Assembly (NCBI GenBank): GCA_026874595.1
Contig: CM049309.1
Location: 73,392,426-73,456,425 of the forward strand
DNA: 64,000 nt
Direction of reading: 5' to 3'
From: Sipunculus nudus
Taxonomy: Eukaryota > Annelida > Sipuncula > Golfingiida > Sipunculidae
Part shown: positions 49,949 to 61,255 of the stretch, in pieces
Layout: the number at the start of each line of letters is the position of its first letter
Position numbering within the stretch: position 1 is the first letter of the stretch
The notes under the pieces: generated by a model
Told to the model about the DNA's origin: nothing
The model's database searches: none
The model's input: the letters and a program-made list of their open reading frames with translations, nothing else
Program-made: the position numbers and the translations under genes

Positions 49949-52590
49949 AGCTCAGCTGACTATAAGTCATCTGAGCTATAGTCGTGGTCCATTGTCCGTC
50001 GTCCGTCCGTCTGTCCGTCCGTCCGTCCGTCCGTCCGTCCGTCCGTCCGTCCGTAGATGTGGCACGTTTTGAAACCGTAAGACCTAGGAATCCAAAATTC
50101 AGCATAATGTTAGATGTCCCCAAGATCTCCTACCAAGCCGAAAACTGGGTCTTTGCGACTTCATTCCTTTGAGAAATTAAGGAAAAACCTCAATTTTTTA
50201 TTAAAAACCTGTTTTCACACTTTAGGACTGCCTAATATCAAAACCACTCATCTGTTTTTCCTCATATTTCCTATAAATAATCCTCTATATAATTCCTATG
50301 TACATGCCAGAAATTAGGTCTGTATTATTTAATTTAAAAAAGTTATGGGCCCAAACATAATGCATTTTGTAAATAATCAGGAAAGAAATTTTATAACTTA
50401 ACACAAAACTTGTTAAAGCTAAGCACTTTTTTTCCAGTAATATTACTTTTATTAATCAAAATTAAATTGTATACCCAAAATTAGATCAAAATCTTTTAAA
50501 TTTTTAAAAATATTAGCAAAAATAAAAAATTGGTACCTTAAATTTTGCCCAACTTTGACCATGGCACGTTTTTTTGCTGTAACTGCTGTGGATTTAATTT
50601 TCACAGCATGTTTTTGTTAGCATTTCAACTGTTAACACCATAAATTTGAAACCAGTTGATCAAAAACTGTAGATTTTATTCAAGTTTTCAAGCACCATGT
50701 CACATATTGCTAGTGTTATGCAGTTTGCTAGAGCTCAGCTCCCGAGCTTCAGCTCTAAGTTCCTTAAATTTGGCATACAGTTAGATTTCTCCAAAATCCC
50801 CTACCATGCCAAGAATTTGGTCACTAGGTCACTTTGATATTCCTTCGAGATATCAATGAAAAACTTCATTTTTCCACAAAAAACCCAATGTTACACTTTA
50901 AGACTGCCTAATATCAAAACCACTGATCTGACTTTGATCATATATAATATACATATTTTTCTATACATTCACTATGCACATGCCAGATATGATGTCAGTA
51001 TTGTGTATTTTTTTTAAGTTATGGGCCCAAACATAATGCAATTTGTAAAAAATCAAGAAATATATTTACTCCCTTAACAAGGGCATTGCTGAAGCTAGAG
51101 ATCTTTTTTGTCAGGGATGTAACATTATTTAATCAAGATTCAATTGAATACCCAAAATTAGTTCTGAATTTTTCAAATTTTATAAGTTATTAGTATAAAT
51201 ATAAAATTAGTACCTTAAATTTTGCCCAACTGTGACCATGGCACGTTTGTTTCCTGTGAGCACTGTTGATATAATTTTCATATCATGCACACATAAGGAT
51301 TTCAGCTTTTTAGTTTAGAAAGCTGAAAGAAATTTGCCAAATATTGTAGCTTTTATTAATGTTTTTTATGAGACCCTGTCAGACTTTGGCTCTCTCCAGC
51401 CCCTCTTGAGTCACCTGTATGTTGACCTTGTTGACCTTTCATCAAATTATGCACGCTTGAGGGGAGAATCCAGGCAGCTTATGGCCAGCCACAGTTGATC
51501 CAGGTGTTCAGCCCAACTCATCTAGTAGTTTTAACCAACAACATAACAATAAACAATAAATTAATAAATTTTTATTGGTTTTTAATAACAAATTAAAGAA
51601 AAATAGAAAAGGAATTTGTAAGTTTATAATAACAGGAAATTAACTTGCAGTTACTGATGATATAAGAATCTTGTATCGATGGGTAGAATGTCACATATTC
51701 CAAATAACACCATGCAGTCACCTATGGCATTTTTCAGTTCATTTTTAATGATAAAGAAGTAAATCATATTATTCATTACTAATCATTAAGGAATATATGA
51801 AGGAAATTAATGATAGACAAAGATGCAGTTGATAATATTAATCTAGATTCCTACTGTGTCTAGTGTGTACATTGATGTGAAATTAGTCCAAAATGAATTT
51901 TTTTACAGTTATTTTTTAATATAAATAAAAGCCATAAAACCAGGTACTTATGATCATTATTTAAATGTGTGAATTTTGTATATTCTGGATTCTCAACATC
52001 ATTGTTTGGTGAAAACTGAATAAATACCAGACATGGTGCGAATACTTTGTAATTGTATTTAAATACGAATATGATTATGTACTCCACTATAAAACTTCTT
52101 GCATAAAGAATGGGAATTCAGGTAAAAATGAAAGTATATGAATACTCGTGCAAATACTTTCAAAATGTATTCATGAATGCATTCATGAATATATTCTTTA
52201 ATATTATTTTAATAAACATATCAGTTATATTTCATTTTAAAAAATCATATGATTCTCTTATTATTTTTAATAAAAATTATATTTGGGACAATATTTGTAA
52301 TTTTTTTAATAAATAGTTAAACTCTTATATTATATGTTCTGCTTATAAGTTATATGGCCAAGTCAAAATCTGTGTGACAGTAGTACACCATTTGTTAATA
52401 AAATAAATGAAATCAATACTCTTCCCTGTCTCCAAAGGTACTATCAAAATCATACATAAGCTAAACAACAACTCATAATACAGCTTATATTTATTACCAC
52501 ACAAAACCAGCATGTGCCTCATTTCTAAATAATATTTTTTTATCATATATAACAGCTGAGCGTCGTGACCCATAGGTCCCTTGTTTTTTT
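49949..52590 (+). mobile_element. 2.6-kb hairpin-ended repeat, copy B
   Basis: Near-identical to copy A in order and sequence: hairpin at the start, a longer (CCGT)n run (about 49996-50054), two related halves, AT-rich tail and the GACCCATAGGTCCCTTGT end followed by a T-run. The differences from A that I saw are scattered single bases, small indels and CCGT copy number. It lies only about 250 bp before copy C in the same orientation. Confidence 0.85.
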
Positions 52591-52838
52591 TCAGATACAG
52601 ATACTTACTGGATAAATTGAAGTTTGACCCTGAATACATAAACCACACACACAGATATATACACTCACTGTGCCTGCTGTAAATAACTAACTTGTTTATT
52701 TAGTAGACCCTCTTCTGTCCATACTAGGTGCCAATCTTCCATCACACTTAAGTATCACCACTTAGTAAAACATTGTAATTTCCCATCCCTTTAGTTGCAC
52801 TGTTTGTGTGGTTCTTATAAAAATATCACATAATTTTT
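52591..52838. other. Spacer between repeat copies B and C
   Basis: About 250 bp of unrelated AT-rich sequence. Because it does not match the flank of either copy, B and C look like independent insertions or the product of a duplication with later loss, not a simple head-to-tail tandem. Confidence 0.4.
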
Positions 52839-55451
52839 AGCTCAGCTGACTATAAGTCATCTGAGCTATAGTCGTGGTCCATTGTCCGTCATCCGTCCGT
52901 CTGTCCGTCCGTCCGTCCGTTGTCCGTAGATGTGGCACATTTTGAAACCGTAAGACCTAGGAATCCAAAATTCAGCATAATGTTAGATGTCCCCAAGATC
53001 TCCTACCAAGCCGAAAACTGGGTCTTTGCGACTTCATTCCTTTGAGAAATTAAGGAAAAACCTCAATTTTTTATTAAAAACCTATTTTCACACTTCAGGA
53101 CTGCCTAATATCAAAACCACTCATCTGTTTTTCCTCATATTTCCTACAAATAATCCTCTATATGATTCCTATGTACATGCCAGAAATTAGGTCTGTATTA
53201 TATAATATAAAAAAGTTATGGGCCCAAACATAATGCATTTTGTAAATAATCAGGAAAGAAATTTTATCACTTAACACAAAACTTGTTAAAGCTAAGCACT
53301 TTTTTTCCAGTATTATTACTTTTATCAAAATTAAATTGTATAACCAAAATTAGAACAAAATCTTTTAAAATTTTTAAAATATTAGCAAAAATAAAAAATT
53401 GGTACCTTAAATTTTGCCCAACTTTGACCATGGCACGTTTTTTTCCTGTAACTGCTGTGGATTTAATTTTCAAAGCATGTTTTTGTTAGCATTTCAACTG
53501 TTAACACCAAAAATTTGTAACTAGTTGATCAAAAACTGTAGATTTTATTCAAGTTTTCAAGCACCATGTCACATATTGCTAGTGTTATGCAGTTTGCTAG
53601 AGCTCAGCTCCCGAGCTTCAGCTCTAAGTTCCTTAAATTCGGCATACAGTTAGATGTCTCCAAAATCCCCTACCATGCCAAGAATTTGGTCACTAGGACT
53701 TAATACCGTCGAGATATTAATGAAAAACTTAATTTTTCCATTAAAAACCCATTGTTACACTTAAGACTGCCTAATATCAAAACCACTGATCTGACTTTAA
53801 TCATAAATAAAATACATATTTTTCATTTTTCTATTGTGTAAATGATGTCAGTATTGCGTAATTGTTTTAAGTTATGGGCCCAAACATAATGCACTTTGTA
53901 AAAAATCAAGAAATATATTTACTCCCTTAACAAGGGCATTGCTGAAGCTAGAGATTTTTTTGTCAGGGATGTAACATTATTTAATCAAGATTCAATTGAA
54001 TACCCAAAATTAGTTCTGAATTTTTCAAATTTTATAAGTTATTAGTATAAATATAAAATTAGTACCTTAAATTTTGCCCAACTGTGACCATGGCACATTT
54101 GTTTCCCGTGAGCACTGTTGATATAATTTTCATATCATGCACACATAAGGATTTCAGCTTTTTATTTTAGAAAGCTGAAAGAAATTGGCCAAAAATTGTA
54201 GCTTTTATTAATGTTTTTTATGAGACCCTGTCAGACTTTGGCTCTCTCCAGCCCCTCTTGAGTCACCTGTATGTTGACCTTGTTGACCTTTCATCAAATT
54301 ATGCAGGCTTGAGGCGAGAATCCAGGGAGCGTATGGCCAGCCACAGTTGATCCAGGTGTCCAACCCAACTCATCTAGTAGTTTTAACCAACAACATAACA
54401 ATAAACAATAAATTAATAAATTTTTATTGGTGTTTAATAACAAATTAAAGAAAAATAGAAAAGGAATTTGTAAGTTTATATTAACAGGAAATTGACTTGC
54501 AGTTACTGATGATATAAGAATCTTGTATCGATGGGTAGAATGTCACATATTTCAAATAACACCATGCAGTCACCTATGGCATTTTTCAGTTCAATTTTAA
54601 TAATAAAGAAGTAAATCATATTATTCATTACTAATCATTAGGGATCATATGAAGGAAATTAATGATAGACAAAGATGAAGTTGATAATATTAATCTAGAT
54701 TCCTACTGTGTCCAGTGTGTACATTGATGTGAAATTAGTCCAAAATGAATTTTTTACAGTTATTTTTTAATATAAATAAAAGCCATAAAACCAGGTACTT
54801 ATGATCATTATTTAAATGTGTGAATTTTGTATATTCTGGATTCTCAACATCATTGTTTGGTGAAAACTAAATAAATGCCAGACATGGTGCGAATACTGTG
54901 TGATTGTATTTAAATACGAATATGATTATGTACTCCATTATAAAACTTCTTGCATAAAGAATGGGAATTCAGGTAAAAATGAAAGTATATGAATACTCGT
55001 GCAAATACTTTCAAAATGTATTCGTGAATGCATTCATGAATATATTCTTTAATATTATTTTAATAATCATATCAGTTATATTTCATTTTAAAAAATCATA
55101 TGATTCTCATATTATTTTTAATGAAAATTATATTTGGGACAATATTTGTAATTATTTTTAATAAATAGTTAAACTCTTATATTATATGTTCTGCTTATAA
55201 GTTATATGGCCAAGTCAAAATCTGTGTGACAATAGTACTCCCAATTGTTAATAAAATAAATGAAATCAATCCTCTTCGCTGTCTCCAAAGGTACTATCAA
55301 AATCATACATAAGCTAAACAACAACAACTCATAATACAGCTTATATTTATTACACACAAAACAAGCATGTGCCTCATTTCTAAATAATATTTTTTTATCA
55401 TATATAACAGCTGAGCGTCGTGACCCATAGGTCCCTTGTTTTTTTTTTTTT
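52839..55451 (+). mobile_element. 2.6-kb hairpin-ended repeat, copy C
   Basis: Same architecture as A and B. It has a shorter CCGT run (about 52886-52928), a ~15-bp loss near 53325 and a further small deletion near 53830-53845. It ends in a long T-run followed by a G-run (about 55452-55468), an arrangement not seen at the other ends. Confidence 0.85.
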
Positions 55452-56196
55452 GGGGGGGGGGGGGGGCAGGGGGATCTATATAATTGATTACAAATTGATC
55501 ACACATGACACATTGAAAATTTTGTCTGATTCAGATATATACATATGGATGATTCAGGTCAGGTGTTCACTGCCTAGTTGTTTATTCATTTTTACATTGC
55601 CGATACTTTAATACTTTGTCCTAAGTAGAAACAAGTACTGTGGTTGACAGACAGTTTGTACATATACTGTCAGCAATGGCTATACATGTTTTTGTTAACA
55701 GTGCATATTCAGTAGGTATATAGACTACTAGTGTCTGGAAAAATTATTCACCATGAAGAACATCTTGGATAAAATAACATTAGAAAGAGAAATACCAGAG
55801 AAGGTCACCAGACAAAATAGCGTAATCAGTGATTGTTTGCGGTTACTGGCTCTGTTCCCATGAGCAACCTCATTTGTTCATACACAGATAATTCTTAAAT
55901 GTTAATAGTGATATAAATTTTTTGTCGTTGCGCCTGAAAAATTCCTGTTCCATTTTAGTGACTTCATGGACGTTGACAGCATAAAGTGCCTGAACATAAT
56001 ATTATTTAATGCTATGGGAAGATCCTTGACCCCTTGCACCTGATCATTTAAATTCCAAATAGTTTTGACACAGGTGACATTTTTCATTGTGGCCTGGCCT
56101 TGATATTTCTGTAGAGGCAGAAAAAACATACAATAGACAAAAACTGCAGCAACCAGTTTGTGTTTGTGTTTGTTTAGAGGGTAAGCTGGTATTTTT
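55452..56196. other. Intron-like sequence
   Basis: A G-run and ordinary AT-rich DNA between two repeats. No supported exon. Confidence 0.35.
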
Positions 56197-57303
56197 AGCT
56201 CAGCTGACTGTGAGTCATCTGAGCTATAGTCATGGTCCTTTGTCCGTCATCTGGCTGTCAGGCCGTTAACAGGGCACGTTTTGAAACCGTCGAATCCAAA
56301 ATTTTGCATACAGTTAGATGTCCCCAAAATCTCCTACCATATTGAAAATTGGGTCACTTAGACCTCGTTCCTTTGAGATATTAAGGAAAAACTTCTGTTT
56401 TCCATTAAAAACTCATTGTTACATTTCAAGACTGCCTAATATCAAAACCACTGATCTGAATTTGATCATAGTAAATATTCATATTCTTCCATACATTTCC
56501 TATGTACATTAAAAAAATTTGATCAGTATTGTGTAATTTTACGAAGTTATGGGCCCAAACATAATGCACCTTGTGAAAAATTAGGTAATATATTTACTCA
56601 CATAACATAAGAATTGCTCCCCCCCCCCCCCTTTTTGTTGACAGGACTGTTCTTTTAATAAGATGAATCTTATAACTTCACATTTTTTTCCAGCAGCGAG
56701 CGGTAACAACAGAGACCCCTCCCCCACTTACCCCTTCAATACACAGGACTAATAGACAAGAGGAATCTTATAATTTTAATGTTAAATTAATTCTTTTTGT
56801 TGAGACTTGGACAGTTTTGATTTTTTAAGAAAAAAATGTTCAGGAATTTAATTCTAATATTCAAATGTGATAAAATATTAAGATCTAATGTGAGAGCTAA
56901 GTGACAAGATTTAAGAAACTATAAATACTTTGTAGCATTTCATTCATATCTCATTAAGTTGGCCAAGCCTAGGTGTAAATATCACTGTTAAACTTAGTTT
57001 TTAAATCAGAAATATTGGTCAAACTTTGTTGGATAAATTTTTAACTCATATGGCCATATTTAACTTTTGAAAACTTAATTACCTTCACACAGAACTTGTT
57101 TATGAAATGTAACTTTTATATAACACTTACCTTAGGCCCATTTTTCCCTTGGTGCATCATTAAATGGTTTTAGGCTACAGGTTTCATTTATTACACAAGA
57201 CATATGCTTGAGCTCATGTAAAACCAAAAGAAATAAAAATATTTTGCAGTTGCTAATATTTTCCAAATTCAGATTAGCGATGTGACCCATGGGTCCCTTG
57301 TTT
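56197..57303 (+). mobile_element. 1.1-kb relative of the hairpin repeat, copy D
   Basis: It begins with the same hairpin type (AGCTCAGCTGACT then GAGTCATCTGAGCT) and has one half-unit ('gactgcctaatatcaaaacc' at about 56428) but almost no CCGT run. The rest of the interior differs from copies A-C, with a C-run at 56619-56630. The end, GATGTGACCCATGGGTCCCT then TGTTT, is again conserved. Shared ends with a different interior mark it as another subfamily. Confidence 0.75.
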
Positions 57304-59139
57304 ATTTTGAATATTTCAAATATTCATTGAAACCTCAGGAATCAAAGCTTTGGAAAATTTCTAATTAAGTTTATAAAGAAACATTTAGTCTCATCTCCAA
57401 TCATGAAGTATTTCGTAATTTCTCTTGAGTTTGCATGCCACTCGGAACTGAGAACATTCACCATTTTAACATTCTGCATCAGTTCACACCAAATAAAATT
57501 TTGTGAAATGGAGATTGCAGAAAAAATTTTATAACTGATCATACAACAAATTTAGTACTATCCTGACTTTAGTAAAAAACTAAATAGTGAAATGTACAAC
57601 TGATGCAAAATTCTGGTAAAAAGAAAATTCACACGGGCGTATACTTGACTTATCCCATGTCCATAGCCCACCGGTAAAGTGCTGACAGCATCTGAAGCTG
57701 AAAGTTCCATGTCAAAATGTATATTTTAGAATTTCACCACAGCCACAGAGATACAATCTTTTTTAACATCAGGTCATGACTTCTGATTACTGAGAAACAA
57801 GAACTCAAAACAATGTTTTCGCCAGCTACCTTTACTTGACTTCACAAGCATGCAATTTTCATGAATGGCTCAGGCCTTGCCCCACATAAATGTAATTTCA
57901 GGAATGTCTTGACTGAAGCCTCATCTTTCTGGGCATAAAGACTGTTTGAGCTAAAGTGAAACATTAATATTTCATTGTGTCCATTAGTTTTATTAGAAGT
58001 AAAAATATTAATCAGAGTGCTGTTAGCAGGGACATCACTGATATTTTGTAAACTTTGGCTCCAAGAAAAAACATCAGATTCGCATTTCAAATTCTGAATT
58101 TCATTAACTTCATTGAAATTACAACCAGGTAAAACTTTCCTTTTAATAGCATGTCCATCCGTTTTGTGTTGAAATGTAAAAGTATAAGAGTGATGGTAAC
58201 ATGCTGTGCATCAGATGATAACATCATATTCATTATAAGTTTACATTGCCATCTGCAACCATGGGCCCTAACATAGGAGAAGACTCGAGGAAATCTGTAC
58301 TTGTAGGTACTGCACTATTTGGTCACCTCTGTATTTCAGGCACCTCGGGTGGTCCTATAAATTATAGACTAGAGGTCTATAACCTTTTTAATATGGGCAC
58401 CTCTCCATTATGGATAAAAACTCACCTGTGTCTGTAATTTGGATGTTTTAATATTGTATATCTAAGGTGGGTGATTGAGCATTAAAAAAATTTGAAAACC
58501 CCATCTTAACAGCTTCATATAGATCTATATTGTAACCTTGTTACCATGAGTTATCCATGTCAATGGTGTTAAAAATGGTGACTCCCCCCCCCCCCCCCCC
58601 CCCCCCCCAAAAAAAAAGGGTTTCAGTCGCTGCAGATCCCCACCTCAACATTTTTATTGTCAGTAGAAATGTGCAAATTTTGAGCTCCTTGCTTGGTCAT
58701 CTCTTTCCAGTTCCAGAAAATAAAATAATAAAATTTCCCATTGCTATTTCCTGCTTTAACCTGTTCTCGTTCTGTCCTCATTATATTAAACTTTTATCTA
58801 AATCCTTTAATATTAAAAAAGGTTACAAAAAAATTGCATGCACACACCGGTTTCTGCTTCTATATATATTTGGCCTAATTGATAAAAAAAATGTGCTTTT
58901 TTTATTATCAATCATTGGTATTATAAATAATATGAAGGTATCTATATTATCTTTTAGATATGAACAAGAATACCCATTCATTCAGTGTTCCCATAGGGAC
59001 TGATCTGATTGCTCAGATTTTGTGCACATATAAAATTGTTCTTATGATAATGGATATTTCAGTTTGTAAAAATTGAATCCTTGCAAAACAATGAGAAGCT
59101 AAAATCACAATTATTTTCTTGAATTTTCCGTCTTTCTAG
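57304..59139. other. Intron-like sequence with a poly-C tract
   Basis: A 25-base C run followed by nine A lies at 58584-58617. A minus-strand frame from about 58215 to 57842 is open for some 125 codons but has no recognised domain or splice context, so it is left uncalled. Confidence 0.35.
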
Positions 59140-59246
59140 AACTCTGTATCCTGATTATGAGTTGCACCATCCCTGTACGTCATTTGATGTACATCATCAC
59201 GGCCCCATGTTAATGCCATCCTCCTCTGATACACCTTGTCAGAAGG
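59140..59246 (+). CDS. Internal exon, phase 2 to 1, His-rich
   Basis: The acceptor TTTTCCGTCTTTCTAG and the donor CAGAAGG|GTATTC bound 107 bp. Only phase 2 entry is open, reading TLYPDYELHHPCTSFDVHHH followed by GPMLMPSSSDTPCQK, leaving one base (phase 1). Entry phase matches the phase-2 exit of exon 34978. Exit phase matches an acceptor at 61199, giving ...CQK-ATIRAMNLEE. The other two frames hit stops. The peptide is polar, His- and Ser-rich, and resembles a disordered N-terminal region. No domain is recognised. Among the plus-strand exons this is one of the better supported because a fixed phase and length agree with both neighbours. Confidence 0.58.
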
Positions 59247-61199
59247 GTATTCATAAACTGATTAGTCCAGTTTCTGTGTGAGGAGGCATGATAAATCACT
59301 CAGAGGTATCGTGTGAACATCACCACTCCACAGATAGCTTTATCTTAAGACTATATTTAATGATATCAATAGCTTGTTCTGAATAAACATTCCACCTGGC
59401 TTGTTTAAATACAGTCTTCAGACATGCATGTATACAGTGCAAACACCAGTCTATAGTTAATGCAGGTATTAAAAGAAATGGGGGGGACCTGACTAATATA
59501 CATGATCTATATTGAACTAGAACTGCACCATAACTGAAAGTTTCCAAAATCTAAGGTATTTGTTGAAATGAAACCGCAAATTCATGATTGACTGGACTCA
59601 AAATTTACAGTTTCCCCGTTTCACAGGTTTTGGATCAAAAAGCACTAAAAATAATCAACATCTTAACTGATTATTTAAAACACATAAAAAGTAGATATCA
59701 ACTTGAATTAGTGTATTTTCTGTAATTCAATAAATTTGAAATGAAAACTAATTTAGTCAAGTGATATACTTCCACATGTATGTTAATTAAGCCTAGTTAT
59801 ATACAGTTTGTCATCCCATTAATAAGTGGTACTTCAGCAATGTTATGAACAGGAATCCTTGTATAATCAAGAATTTAAGGTCTCTGGGTTTTAGGACATG
59901 TATTTCACTTGACCAAAATGAAAGAAATGAAGTAGAGAGTCCCAAGAGTTTGGTGTTAATATTCAACTTTGACATTTGTAGTTTTTCTTTTATTTTACTT
60001 GTACTTTTAGGAGGTTTTCAGGTATTCAAGTATTTAGTTTTAGTTTCCATATAGGAAAATTTTCTGTGATTTACTTGATATACAGTGTACACTTGTGATT
60101 CAGAAAATGAATATTTTATCCCACCCCCCATATATTTAAGTGAATTTTTGTAAATTTAAATAAGTAAGCATCCTTGTGTCTGTGGTTCTCTTTGTGTGTC
60201 CATTAAAGCCAATCCATCCTCAAGATAAAATCAAAATCAAATCTGACTGTCATTTGAAGCTTTTTAAATGAAGTTGAAGTTTTTAGATATTTTTTGCCTT
60301 TAGCTCATTTTAAAAGATTTAATTTAACTCGGTGTATCAGTAATTGTGGTACTTTTTTAGCACCCAGCACAAAAAAAATCATGCACTAATTACTGGCATA
60401 TAAAACTTTTTTAATGCATCAGCATGAGATGCTTTTTTTTATGATATGATAAAAGATATATTTTACCTGTTTGAATCCCCAAAATGTAGGATAAAAACTG
60501 GTATATTTGCTAATGACACCCTATGATCCTGTAACCAAACAGAAAAAAAATAAAAATTTAAAGAAGCATCATAAAAAAAATGATGAACCAGTGTTATTAT
60601 AGCAGGCTTCTGTTGCTGCATTGGCAAAATTCCACCTGAAGGAAAATTTCAACAGGATAAGCTATTTAGAGCTAAATCGCTAAATTTTTATTTTATCCCA
60701 TTAATATGTACAAAAAATATACAACTATTGTCATTATAGTGTAAGACCGCTTTGGCTGCTGGTATATAAAACATGCTCAGAACAGGAAGTCGGTTCAGTG
60801 CCACAGAGACACTGGCCCACCTGATACCTGCATAGTTGCTGTGGGATAAGCCCCTGTGAACCTGTACAACAGTGGTTCTACCACACCGTGCAGAGCACAC
60901 GCATGCAAGCCAGCGAGTGAATAGCAGTTGCGGTATCTTCTGTCAGTTCTATGTGTATTGAGCTTTTTATGCAGTGCGGGGTTCATTTCTCTTGAATAAC
61001 CTCATAAATTGCTGGACAAATTTAATGGAAAGCTGGCAGTGACAAGTTGCAGCAGGTCTGATGTGTGCCTTGTGAAAACATTTGCGAGTGGTATTACCCA
61101 CCATTCCCGGTGGAGTCTGTGTGTGCACTGGGATATATTTACCTGGGCCGTTTAAACAGCATTAGCCCTCTGTCTATTGTCCCCGCTGGTCCAAAGCAG
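59247..61199. other. Intron and possible internal promoter upstream of ATG 61214
   Basis: Plain AT-rich until about 60760. From there to 61210 the GC content rises and CpGs appear, compatible with an internal promoter serving the short form that would begin at ATG 61214. No other exon was seen. Confidence 0.35.
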
Positions 61200-61255
61200 C
61201 TACCATCAGAGCTATGAACCTGGAGGAGACTTCCCCTGGCATTGACGACATGAAG
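61200..61255 (+). CDS. Exon of the plus-strand gene; possible alternative start at 61214
   Basis: The donor GACATGAAG|GTAGGG after 61255 is strong. From ATG 61214 (G at -3, in-frame TAG upstream) the frame reads MNLEETSPGIDDMK and leaves in phase 0. Alternatively the acceptor CCAAAGCAG at 61199 makes this an internal exon whose CT completes the G left by exon 59140: ...CQK-ATIRAMNLEETSPGIDDMK. Either way it exits in phase 0 after Lys, as does exon 45759, so all forms meet the same next exon outside the window. A short N-terminus ending MK before a phase-0 exon recalls the short isoforms of ROR-type receptors, but this is only suggestive. Confidence 0.5.

Noticed and set aside
57842-58215. ~125-codon minus-strand open stretch
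   Set aside because: No ATG-led start in good context and no recognised family; length is within chance expectation.
58557-59003. 148-codon plus-strand frame
   Set aside because: It begins with Pro residues from the C run and continues through AT-rich DNA with no domain.
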